NCBI GenBank assembly: GCA_934539585.1
Contig: CAKTCT010000050.1
Location: 1-19,924, forward strand
Source: an uncultured Oscillospiraceae bacterium
GTDB taxonomy: Bacteria; Bacillota; Clostridia; Oscillospirales; Ruminococcaceae
Direction of reading: 5' to 3'
Length of the DNA stretch: 19,924 bases
Shown: positions 1-6,828 of the stretch, in pieces
How the letters are laid out: every line of letters begins with the position of its first letter
Position numbering within the stretch: position 1 is the first letter of the stretch
Notes under the pieces: model-generated
What the model was told of the DNA's origin: nothing
Seen by the model: only the letters and a program-made list of their open reading frames with translations
The model's database searches: none
Program-made: the position numbers and the translations under genes

Positions 1-25
1 GGGGAACCCCTTGATAGGGTTCCCC
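1..25. repeat. hairpin at window edge
   Basis: A perfect 9-bp stem: GGGGAACCC at 1-9 pairs with GGGTTCCCC at 17-25 around a 7-nt loop. There is no T-run directly after it, so it is not a standard terminator by itself. It lies just outside the strong terminator at 30-56 and may be part of the 3' end of a transcript that runs off the window. Confidence 0.5.
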
Positions 26-29
26 CACG

Positions 30-56
30 AAAAAACGTCCCACCGGGACGTTTTTT
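30..56. terminator. bidirectional Rho-independent terminator
   Basis: ACGTCCC (35-41) pairs with GGGACGT (45-51) over a 3-nt loop. The stem is flanked by an A-run at 30-34 and a T-run at 52-56, so it can work on both strands. On the minus strand it closes the spoIIQ-like transcript about 150 bp beyond its stop codon. Confidence 0.85.
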
Positions 57-92
57 CTCCCCTTCCTGATCTTTTGGCGGCATTGGGGGATT

Positions 93-184
93 TCGCGCTC
101 TGCGGAGCGCGACTCAGGGGCTTTGCCCCTAAGAACCCCACCAGCCTTTTGGAAAAAGGCTGGACCCAAAACTTGTTTTGGGTC
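93..184. repeat. dispersed multi-hairpin repeat, left copy
   Basis: Four hairpins follow each other: TCGCGCTC (93-100) with GAGCGCGA (105-112); AGGGGC (116-121) with GCCCCT (125-130); CCAGCCTTTT (141-150) with AAAAGGCTGG (154-163); GACCCAAAAC (163-172) with GTTTTGGGTC (175-184). The order and sequence match the reverse complement of 19593-19680, so the window has two copies in opposite orientation. The AGGGGC hairpin and the following ACCCC also recur at 10434-10458. It is noncoding and lies in the 3' region of the spoIIQ-like gene. Confidence 0.85.
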
Positions 185-208
185 ATCGCTCATGAGTGCA
201 ACTTTACC

Positions 209-961
209 TCACCCGGTAACAATCACGCTCATCGGATCGATCCACTCGCCATCCTTCTTCATTCCCAAATGAAGGTGGCTCTCCTCCCCGGATTCGACAA
301 TACTGCTATTGCCAACGCTGCCCAGAACGTCCCCCATCTTGACCTCCTGGCCCTTCTTCACCTTGACGTCGGAGCCCAGGCCGCAGTAAATGGCGGTAAT
401 GCCCTCGGGATACTCCACCTCAATGGTCACGCCCCACTTGGAGTCCTCCCGGATGTCCGCCACTTTGCCGTCGTTGGCGGATTTCACCGGGGTGCCCTCG
501 GCGGCCCTGATATCGATGCCGTCATGGGTCCGCCACTCCTTCAGGGTCTTGGACTTCACCAGCTCGCCGTTGCTGAAGGGGTTCACAATGTCCCCGGTGA
601 CGGGGATCATAAAGGCCCCGGCAGGCTTCTGGACGTTCTGGGAGGGCTTCACCGTGGGCGCGGAGCTTTCCGGCTCCGAAGAAGGCAGCTCCTGAACCGG
701 CGGCTCTGAGGATTCCGGCGTGACCGTGGGGGTGTCCTTGGGGACGCCGGTCTCCGGTTTGGTGGTGGAGCTGACCTCGGGAATGGACCAGCTGGTGCTG
801 TTCTCCAGGGTCTTGGGGTTGGAGGGCTCCGCATCCGGAGTCCGGTTCAGGCGGGACAGGGTCAGGTAGGTCACAGTCCCCACTGCGGCCACGCTGATGG
901 CCAGGGCAATGTAAAACCCTCTGGACGCGCCCCTCGATTTGCCGAAGCTGAGTTTTTTCAT
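209..961 (-). CDS. spoIIQ: SpoIIQ-like membrane-anchored M23 (LytM) protein
   Basis: A 250-aa protein with a short basic N-terminus, one membrane segment (about residues 17-37), a long Pro/Ser/Thr/Glu-rich linker (40-115) and a C-terminal M23/LytM domain (about 118-248). The zinc and catalytic residues H146xxxD150 and H229-x-H231 are present, but the Y-x-H-L motif reads YCGL, so that histidine is G194. This layout fits SpoIIQ, the forespore protein that pairs with SpoIIIAH across the engulfing membranes; Bacillus SpoIIQ is degenerate, while clostridial forms usually keep the zinc site. A sigma-F-like promoter lies upstream (1083-1111), which supports forespore expression. The RBS is modest (AAAGG about 12 nt before the ATG). 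It is monocistronic and divergent from serC. A general cell-wall M23 peptidase is the alternative; the SpoIIQ assignment is good but not proven. Confidence 0.75.
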   Translation of the reverse strand: MKKLSFGKSRGASRGFYIALAISVAAVGTVTYLTLSRLNRTPDAEPSNPKTLENSTSWSIPEVSSTTKPETGVPKDTPTVTPESSEPPVQELPSSEPESSAPTVKPSQNVQKPAGAFMIPVTGDIVNPFSNGELVKSKTLKEWRTHDGIDIRAAEGTPVKSANDGKVADIREDSKWGVTIEVEYPEGITAIYCGLGSDVKVKKGQEVKMGDVLGSVGNSSIVESGEESHLHLGMKKDGEWIDPMSVIVTG

Positions 962-1082
962 TTGGATACCATACCTTTCTTACTTGGGTTATTTCGTACA
1001 GCGGCCCTGGCCGCCGCGGATTCGTGGAGAAAAATGCCGAGGAAACAAGGCGTTCCGGAATCACCGGGCGTCGTTTCAAATA

Positions 1083-1111
1083 TAGTGTTCACAGGAAGGC
1101 TCCGTTTATGC
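1083..1111 (-). promoter_or_regulatory. sigma-F/sigma-G-like promoter for spoIIQ-like gene
   Basis: Read on the minus strand, GCATA (1107-1111) is followed after 14 nt by GTGAACACTA (1083-1092). The -35 fits the sigma-F consensus GYATA and the -10 fits most of GGnnAnAnTR. It lies about 120 bp upstream of the spoIIQ-like ATG. No sigma-A promoter was seen on that strand. Confidence 0.5.
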
Positions 1112-1316
1112 CGAAGTGCTCCGGCTTTTTTCAAGGGAGGCGTCGATTTGCGGGCAGTTGTATTCTGCACGCAGACATTTCTTGTAAAAATGTCAACTAC
1201 AACGAAACGTTTACTTTCTTTTTGTATAAACTGCTAAAACTCCGCCGGAAAAATAACCGGAATTTGAAAAAATGTGAAATATTTTAGTAAAGCAAAGTAT
1301 TATCGCTTAAAATCGA

Positions 1317-1345
1317 TTGACTTCTATTGAAAAAGGCCCTATAAT
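1317..1345 (+). promoter_or_regulatory. sigma-A promoter of serC-serA
   Basis: TTGACT (1317-1322), a 17-bp spacer, then a perfect TATAAT (1340-1345). The expected start is near 1352, giving a leader of about 55 nt before serC. The leader shows only small hairpins and no T-box or recognised riboswitch. Confidence 0.9.
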
Positions 1346-1406
1346 GGAACTTATTATCCGGTGAAATACCGCCAAAGCGGGACCCGGAAAAAATGGAGGT
1401 ATCGCA

Positions 1407-2492
1407 ATGAGCAGAGTGTACAACTTCAGCGCCGGCCCCTCGATGCTGCCGGAAGCAGTCCTCAGACAAGCGGCTGCGGAAATGCTGGATTACCAGGGCA
1501 GCGGCCAGTCGGTCATGGAAATGTCCCATCGTTCAAAAACTTACCAGGGCATTATCGACAGCTGTTCATCACTGCTGCGGGAAGTCCTGAACGTTCCGGA
1601 GAATTACGAGATTCTCTTTCTTCAGGGCGGCGCTTCCTCCCAGTTCGCCATGCTGCCCCTGAACCTGGCCACCAAGTCCGGCAGCGCCGACTTCGTCATC
1701 ACCGGCCAGTGGGCGAAAAAGGCTTTTGCCGAGTGCAAAAAGCTGGCCAAGGCCCGCGAGGTTGCCTCCTCGGCGGATAAGACCTTCACCTACATTCCCA
1801 AGCTGGACCCCGCCGCCTTTGACCCCAACGCCGACTATTTCCACATCTGCTGGAACAACACCATCTACGGCACCCGCTACACCGAGATTCCGGAGACCGG
1901 CAGCGTCCCCCTGGTGGCGGACATGAGCTCCAGCATCCTCTCCGAGCCTGTGGACGTGTCCAGATTCGGCGTGATCTACGCCGGCGCCCAGAAGAACATG
2001 GGCCCCGCCGGCCTCACCGTAGTCATCATCCGCAAGGACCTCATCGGCGAGCCCCGGGAAGGGACTCCTACCATGTTCACCTATAAGACCCACGCGGAAA
2101 ACGGCTCCATGTACAACACCCCGCCCACCTACGCCATCTACATCTGCAAGCTGGTGCTGGAATGGATCAAAAACGACATCGGCGGCCTGGAAAACATGAA
2201 GGCCATCAACGAAAAGAAAGCCGCCATGCTTTACGACTACCTGGATTCCTCCAGGCTCTTCAAGGGCACCGTGGAGAAGGAGTTCCGTTCCCTGATGAAC
2301 ATTCCCTTCGTCACCGGCAGCGAGGAGCTGGACGCCAAGTTCGTCAAAGAGGCTGCGGCCGCCGGGTTCGTGAACCTCAAGGGCCACCGCACCGTCGGCG
2401 GCATGCGGGCTTCCATCTACAACGCCATGCCGGTGGAAGGCGTGGAGAAGCTGGTCGCCTTTATGAAGCAGTTTGAAGCGGACAACGCCTGA
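1407..2492 (+). CDS. serC: phosphoserine aminotransferase
   Basis: A 361-aa, full-length class-V fold PLP aminotransferase. It converts 3-phosphohydroxypyruvate and glutamate to phosphoserine and 2-oxoglutarate, the second step of serine synthesis. Visible SerC hallmarks are the N-terminal YNFSAGPSMLP, S40-H41-R42 for phosphate binding, GGASSQF (74-80), W102, the PLP lysine K196 in AGAQKNMGPAG, and R334 in GGMRASIYNA near the C-terminus. The start is set by GGAGGT at 1395-1400, 6 nt before the ATG, and by the sigma-A promoter at 1317-1345. serA follows after 18 nt, so the two form an operon. No serB phosphatase is present in the window. Confidence 0.97.
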   Translation: MSRVYNFSAGPSMLPEAVLRQAAAEMLDYQGSGQSVMEMSHRSKTYQGIIDSCSSLLREVLNVPENYEILFLQGGASSQFAMLPLNLATKSGSADFVITGQWAKKAFAECKKLAKAREVASSADKTFTYIPKLDPAAFDPNADYFHICWNNTIYGTRYTEIPETGSVPLVADMSSSILSEPVDVSRFGVIYAGAQKNMGPAGLTVVIIRKDLIGEPREGTPTMFTYKTHAENGSMYNTPPTYAIYICKLVLEWIKNDIGGLENMKAINEKKAAMLYDYLDSSRLFKGTVEKEFRSLMNIPFVTGSEELDAKFVKEAAAAGFVNLKGHRTVGGMRASIYNAMPVEGVEKLVAFMKQFEADNA

Positions 2493-2510
2493 GCCGCGGA
2501 AAGGATCGCC

Positions 2511-3674
2511 ATGTATCAGATTCAGACACTGAATAAGATTTCCCCCCTGGGCCTTGAAAAATTCGACCGGGCCAAATACGTCTGGGGCGACGAAATCCAG
2601 AACCCCGACGCCATCCTGGTCCGCTCCGCCTCCATGCACGACATGGAGCTCCCCGCCTCGGTGGCAGCCATCGCCCGGGCCGGAGCCGGCGTCAACAACA
2701 TCCCCTTGGACAGATGCTCCGAAGCGGGCATCGTGGTCTTCAACACCCCCGGCGCCAACGCCAACGCCGTAAAGGAGCTGGTCCTCTTAGGGCTCCTCCT
2801 CTCCGCCCGGAAGGTCCAGCCCGCCATGGAGTGGGTCCAGACCCTGAAGGGCCAGGGCCCCGAGGTCCCCAAGCTGGTGGAAAAAGGCAAGAGCCAGTTT
2901 GTCGGCCCTGAGCTTCTGGGCAAAAAGCTGGGCGTCATCGGCCTGGGAGCCATCGGCGTCCTGGTGGCCAACGCCGCCGCTTCTCTGGGGATGACCGTTT
3001 ACGGCTACGACCCCTATCTCAGCGTAGACGCCGCCTGGGGCCTTTCCCGGGAGACCATCCACGCCAAATCCCTCCGGGACATCTATGAAAACTGCGACTT
3101 CATCACCCTTCACGTCCCTTGCACCACCGAGACCAAGGGCATGATCAACGCCTCCTCCATCGCCACCATGAAAACCGGCGTCCGCATCCTCAACTTCGCC
3201 CGGGGCGAGCTGGTGGAGACCGCCGACCTCCTGGAGGCCCTGGACGACAAGAAAGTCACCGTCTACGTCACCGATTTCGCCTGCGACGAGATGCTGGGCC
3301 ACAAGGGCGTCGTCGCCCTGCCCCACCTGGGCGCGTCTACCCCGGAATCCGAGGACAACTGCGCCAAAATGGCCGTGGACGAGATCATGAACTACCTGGA
3401 GACCGGCAACATCGTCCATTCGGTGAACCTCCCCAACGTGAACCAGCCCCGGAGCACCGTCTGCCGCATCTGCGCCATCCACCGGAACGTCAGCGGCGTC
3501 ATCAACAAGCTGTCCTCCATCCTGGCCGAGGACGGCATCAACATCGAAAACATGGTCAACGCCTCCAAAAAGGACTACGCATACAGTGTCTTTGACGTGG
3601 CCCAGAAGGTGGACGCCGGCATCGCCGGGAAGCTCAGCGCCATCCCCGACGTGATCCGGGTGCGGATCATCTGA
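2511..3674 (+). CDS. serA: D-3-phosphoglycerate dehydrogenase, short ACT-containing form
   Basis: A 387-aa NAD-dependent 2-hydroxyacid dehydrogenase that oxidises 3-phosphoglycerate, the first and committed step of serine synthesis. It shows a substrate-binding part (about 1-95 and 275-305), a Rossmann domain with GLGAIG at 144-149, catalytic R231 (FARGELV), E260 and H272 (PHLGAST), and a C-terminal ACT domain (about 317-387) with HRNVSGVINKLSSILAEDGINI. The length and single ACT domain match the clostridial short SerA; it lacks the extra domain of long SerA enzymes. The ACT domain suggests serine feedback, which is inferred from the family. It is the second gene of the serC operon, with AAGGA ahead of the ATG, and ends at a terminator 26 bp downstream. 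Confidence 0.96.
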   Translation: MYQIQTLNKISPLGLEKFDRAKYVWGDEIQNPDAILVRSASMHDMELPASVAAIARAGAGVNNIPLDRCSEAGIVVFNTPGANANAVKELVLLGLLLSARKVQPAMEWVQTLKGQGPEVPKLVEKGKSQFVGPELLGKKLGVIGLGAIGVLVANAAASLGMTVYGYDPYLSVDAAWGLSRETIHAKSLRDIYENCDFITLHVPCTTETKGMINASSIATMKTGVRILNFARGELVETADLLEALDDKKVTVYVTDFACDEMLGHKGVVALPHLGASTPESEDNCAKMAVDEIMNYLETGNIVHSVNLPNVNQPRSTVCRICAIHRNVSGVINKLSSILAEDGINIENMVNASKKDYAYSVFDVAQKVDAGIAGKLSAIPDVIRVRII

Positions 3675-3699
3675 CCTTGTATAGGATACCCAGAAAATC

Positions 3700-3730
3700 G
3701 GACGGAGCCCCACGGGGTTCCGTCCTTTTT
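3700..3730 (+). terminator. Rho-independent terminator of serC-serA
   Basis: GGACGGA (3700-3706) pairs with TCCGTCC (3719-3725) and the stem continues inward through GCCC/GGGT. It is followed by TTTTT at 3726-3730. Confidence 0.9.
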
Positions 3731-3761
3731 GCGCGGATTTTTTCAAATTCCGGCAAAACCG

Positions 3762-3790
3762 TTGCAATTCCCCCAAAGCCGCGCTATACT
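3762..3790 (+). promoter_or_regulatory. sigma-A promoter of MATE gene
   Basis: TTGCAA (3762-3767), a 17-bp spacer and TATACT (3785-3790). The start would be near 3797, giving a leader of about 90 nt. Confidence 0.8.
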
Positions 3791-3808
3791 GTATGATAGG
3801 AAGATTTG

Positions 3809-3862
3809 CGCCTTATCTTTTTCAGAAGGCGTGACCGAGGGGCTCCGAAAGCGGGGCCCCTC
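3809..3862 (+). promoter_or_regulatory. structured 5' leader of the MATE gene (two hairpins)
   Basis: Hairpin 1 is CGCCTT (3809-3814) with AAGGCG (3826-3831). Hairpin 2 is an 11-bp stem, GAGGGGCTCCG (3837-3847) with CGGGGCCCCTC (3852-3862), one wobble pair and a 4-nt AAAG loop. No T-run follows hairpin 2, and the RBS AAAGGA (3873-3878) stays free, so it is not an obvious terminator or RBS-masking switch. It fits no riboswitch class I can recognise. Confidence 0.5.
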
Positions 3863-3885
3863 TAAAAAATAGAAAGGATGTCTCT

Positions 3886-5280
3886 ATGGAACATACCCAT
3901 GAAAACAAAATGGGCACAGCCCCCGTACTGAAGCTGGTCCTCACCATGTCCCTGCCCGCCATGTTCTCCATGCTGGTCCAGGCCCTGTATAACATCGTGG
4001 ACAGCATTTTCGTCTCCCGGCTGGGGGTCAACGCTCTAGCCTCGGTGTCTTTGGCCTTTCCCATCCAGACGCTGCTCATCGCCGTGGCCGTAGGCACCGG
4101 TGTCGGCATCAACTCCCTGATCTCCCGGCGCCTGGGCGAAAAAGACGTGGACGCCGCCGACAAAGCCGCCACCCACGGCCTGGTCCTGGGGGTGTTCAGC
4201 TGGATCCCCTTCCTGATCTTCGGCCTGTTCTTCTGTCGGGTATACATGTCCGCCTTCAGCAAGACCGCCCAGGTGGTGGACATGGGCGTGGACTACCTCT
4301 CTATCGTCTGCGCCCTGTCTGTGGGCTGCATCGTGGAGGTCATAGTGGAAAAGACCCTCCAGGCCACGGGCAACATGATCTACCCCATGCTGTTCCAGCT
4401 CTCCGGCGCCATCACCAACATCATCCTGGACCCCATCTTCATCTTCGGCTACTTCGGCGTCCCCGCCATGGGCGTGGCCGGAGCCGCCATCGCCACGGTC
4501 ATCGGCCAGTTTGTGGCCCTGGCGTTCAGCCTGATCATCCTGTTCACCAAGAGCCACCAGGTGAAGATCACCTTCAAGGGCTTCCGCTTCAACGGTAAGA
4601 CCATCAAGGATATCTACGCCGTAGGCTTCCCCTCCATCATCATGCAGGCCATCGGCTCGGTGATGAACATGGGTATGAACGGCATCCTGGCCACCTTCTC
4701 CGACACCGCCGTGGCTGTTCTGGGAGCCTATTATAAGCTCCAGTCCTTCGTTTTCATGCCGGTCTTCGGCCTGAACCAGGGAGTCATGCCCATTCTGGGC
4801 TACAACTACGGCGCACGGAACCGCCGCCGCTTCACTGCCGCCATGAAGGTGGGAGCCACCGTCGCCCTGATCATTATGGCCCTGGGCACCATCCTGTTCT
4901 GGGCCGCCCCGGAGCAGCTTCTGGACATCTTCAAGGAAGCCGGTCAGCAAAGCGCCGATCCGGAGCTTCTGCGCATCGGCGTCCCCGCCTTGCGGATCAT
5001 CAGCCTCTGCTTCATCCCGGCGGCCCTGGGCATCATCTTCTCCACGGCCTTCCAGGCCACGGGCATGGGGGTCCGGAGCCTGATCATCTCCCTTCTGCGG
5101 CAGCTGATCCTCATCCTGCCGGTGGCCTACCTCCTCTCCCTGACCGGGGAAGTCACCAACGTCTGGTACGCCTTCCCCATTGCGGAAGCGGTGTCCCTGG
5201 CGGTCAGCATCCTGTTCTACGTGACCCTTTACCGCAAGCATATCGCCACCATGGAAGAACCCTGGGTTCACGCCGGATAA
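3886..5280 (+). CDS. MATE family multidrug/metabolite exporter
   Basis: A 464-aa integral membrane protein with about 12 predicted membrane segments. The two-fold internal layout is typical of MATE (DinF/NorM-like) sodium- or proton-coupled exporters: N-half MSLPAMFSMLVQALYNIVDSIFVSRLG, and C-half with LGAYYKLQSFVFMPVFGLNQGVMPILGYNYGARN. The length is normal for the family. The start follows AAAGGA at 3873-3878 and its own promoter. The substrate cannot be read from the sequence; drugs, flavins and other organic cations are all known in the family. The proS promoter begins 3 bp after its stop codon, so the two genes are packed tightly but separately promoted. Confidence 0.94.
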   Translation: MEHTHENKMGTAPVLKLVLTMSLPAMFSMLVQALYNIVDSIFVSRLGVNALASVSLAFPIQTLLIAVAVGTGVGINSLISRRLGEKDVDAADKAATHGLVLGVFSWIPFLIFGLFFCRVYMSAFSKTAQVVDMGVDYLSIVCALSVGCIVEVIVEKTLQATGNMIYPMLFQLSGAITNIILDPIFIFGYFGVPAMGVAGAAIATVIGQFVALAFSLIILFTKSHQVKITFKGFRFNGKTIKDIYAVGFPSIIMQAIGSVMNMGMNGILATFSDTAVAVLGAYYKLQSFVFMPVFGLNQGVMPILGYNYGARNRRRFTAAMKVGATVALIIMALGTILFWAAPEQLLDIFKEAGQQSADPELLRIGVPALRIISLCFIPAALGIIFSTAFQATGMGVRSLIISLLRQLILILPVAYLLSLTGEVTNVWYAFPIAEAVSLAVSILFYVTLYRKHIATMEEPWVHAG

Positions 5281-5283
5281 TGC

Positions 5284-5312
5284 TTGCAATCTCCGGGATT
5301 TTCTGCTATAAT
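5284..5312 (+). promoter_or_regulatory. sigma-A promoter of proS
   Basis: TTGCAA (5284-5289), a 17-bp spacer and a perfect TATAAT (5307-5312). The predicted start of transcription is about 5319, which leaves the ATG at 5321 without a leader and argues for the downstream TTG start of proS. Confidence 0.9.
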
Positions 5313-5347
5313 CAAAGGAAATGAAGTACGGCGAGGAGCGATCGATT

Positions 5348-6784
5348 TTGGCACAACAGAAGAAAATGGTGGAGGAAATCACCTCCATGGACGAGGACTT
5401 TACCAAATGGTATACCGACATCGTCAAGAAAGCGGAGCTCATTGACTATTCCAGCGTCCGCGGCTGCTATGTTCTGCGCCCTTACGGGTACGCCATCTGG
5501 GAGAATATCCAGAAGATCCTGGACGCCCGTTTCAAGGAGCTGGGCCACGAAAACGTCAGCATGCCCATGTTCATCCCCGAAAGCCTCCTGCAGAAGGAAA
5601 AGGACCACGTGGCCGGCTTCGCGCCGGAGGTGGCCTGGGTCACCCACGGCGGCTCCGAGCCCTTACAGGAGCGGCTCTGCGTCCGCCCCACCTCGGAGAC
5701 CCTGTTCTGCGAACATTACGCCCATGTGATCCACTCCTACCGGGACCTGCCCATGCTCTATAACCAGTGGTGCTCCGTGGTCCGCTGGGAAAAGACCACC
5801 CGGCCCTTCCTCCGCTCCATGGAATTTCTCTGGCAGGAAGGCCACACCATGCACGAAACGGCAGAGGAAGCCATGGAGGAGACCCGCCGGATGCTGGACT
5901 GCTACGCCTCCTTCTGCGAGGACTCCCTGGCCATGCCCGTCCTCAAGGGACAGAAGACCAAGAAGGAGCAGTTCGCCGGCGCGGAGGCCACCTACACCAT
6001 CGAAGCCATGATGCACGACGGCGTGGCCCTTCAGTCCGGAACCTCCCACTACTTCGGCGACGGCTTCGCCCGGGCCTTTGACATCCAGTTCACCGGCCGG
6101 GACAACAAGCTGGCCTACCCCCATCAGACCTCCTGGGGCGTATCCACCCGGCTCATCGGCGGCATCATTATGACCCACGGCGACGACAACGGCCTGGTGC
6201 TGCCTCCTGCGGTGGCCCCCATCCAGGTGGTCATCATCCCCATCGCCCAGCACAAGGAAGGCGTTCTGGACAAGGCCAGAGAGCTGGCCGACCGGCTGAA
6301 GACGTTCGTCCGTGTAAAGCTGGACGACTCGGACAACTCCCCCGGCTGGAAATTCTCCCAGTATGAGATGAAGGGCGTGCCCCTCCGTCTGGAGATCGGC
6401 CCCAAGGACATGGAGCAGAACCAGTGCGTCCTGGTCCGCCGGGACAACCGGGAGAAGCAGGTGGTCTCCCTGGACCAGCTGGAAACCGCCATCCCCGCCG
6501 CCCTCCAGGCGGTCCACGACGGCCTTTACGCCAAAGCCCTGGCCAACCGGGAAGCCAAGACCTACACCGCCCGCAGCTGGGAGGAATTCCTGGAGATCGC
6601 CAATGCCGGAAACGGCTTCATCAAATCCATGTGGTGCGGCGACGTGGAATGCGAAAACAAGATCAAGGACCTGACCGGCATCAAGTCCCGGTGCATCCCC
6701 TTTGAGGAGGAGCACATCGGCGACACCTGCGTCTGCTGCGGCAAGCCCGCCAAGCACATGCTCTACTGGGGCCGTCAGTACTAA
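5348..6784 (+). CDS. proS: prolyl-tRNA synthetase, archaeal/eukaryote type (TTG start)
   Basis: A class II synthetase that charges tRNA-Pro. From TTG 5348 it is 478 aa, the usual size for the short form without the bacterial editing insertion. Visible are RPTSE (113-117), motif 2 VRWEKTTRPFLRSMEFLWQEGHT (about 145-167), motif 3 VSTRLIGGIIMTHGDD (265-280), an anticodon-binding domain (about 290-395), a C-terminal cysteine cluster (C430, C435, C449, C461, C463, C464) typical of the zinc domain, and the terminal tyrosine Y478 of this type. An in-frame ATG at 5321 would add 9 residues, but it falls at the predicted transcription start, whereas GAGGAG at 5333-5338 sits about 9 nt before the TTG. 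Converges on ppk1. Confidence 0.95.
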   Translation: MAQQKKMVEEITSMDEDFTKWYTDIVKKAELIDYSSVRGCYVLRPYGYAIWENIQKILDARFKELGHENVSMPMFIPESLLQKEKDHVAGFAPEVAWVTHGGSEPLQERLCVRPTSETLFCEHYAHVIHSYRDLPMLYNQWCSVVRWEKTTRPFLRSMEFLWQEGHTMHETAEEAMEETRRMLDCYASFCEDSLAMPVLKGQKTKKEQFAGAEATYTIEAMMHDGVALQSGTSHYFGDGFARAFDIQFTGRDNKLAYPHQTSWGVSTRLIGGIIMTHGDDNGLVLPPAVAPIQVVIIPIAQHKEGVLDKARELADRLKTFVRVKLDDSDNSPGWKFSQYEMKGVPLRLEIGPKDMEQNQCVLVRRDNREKQVVSLDQLETAIPAALQAVHDGLYAKALANREAKTYTARSWEEFLEIANAGNGFIKSMWCGDVECENKIKDLTGIKSRCIPFEEEHIGDTCVCCGKPAKHMLYWGRQY

Positions 6785-6791
6785 AAACACC

Positions 6792-6823
6792 AAACCCCGT
6801 CCTTCCTGTGAAGGACGGGGTTT
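6792..6823. terminator. bidirectional terminator between proS and ppk1
   Basis: AAACCCCGTCCTT (6792-6804) pairs perfectly with AAGGACGGGGTTT (6811-6823), a 13-bp stem extended by one C-G pair. It is flanked by A- and T-rich sequence and serves both convergent genes; the ppk1 stop codon is 6 bp away. Confidence 0.92.
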
Positions 6824-6828
6824 CTGCA

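Noticed and set aside
1109..1132. GCCG/CGGC hairpin followed by TTTTTT on the plus strand
   Set aside because: It looks like a weak terminator, but no plus-strand gene lies upstream; it has a mismatch and overlaps the sigma-F-like promoter.
958..1287. Short frames between the spoIIQ-like gene and serC
   Set aside because: They overlap promoters, lack ribosome sites and have no recognisable similarity.
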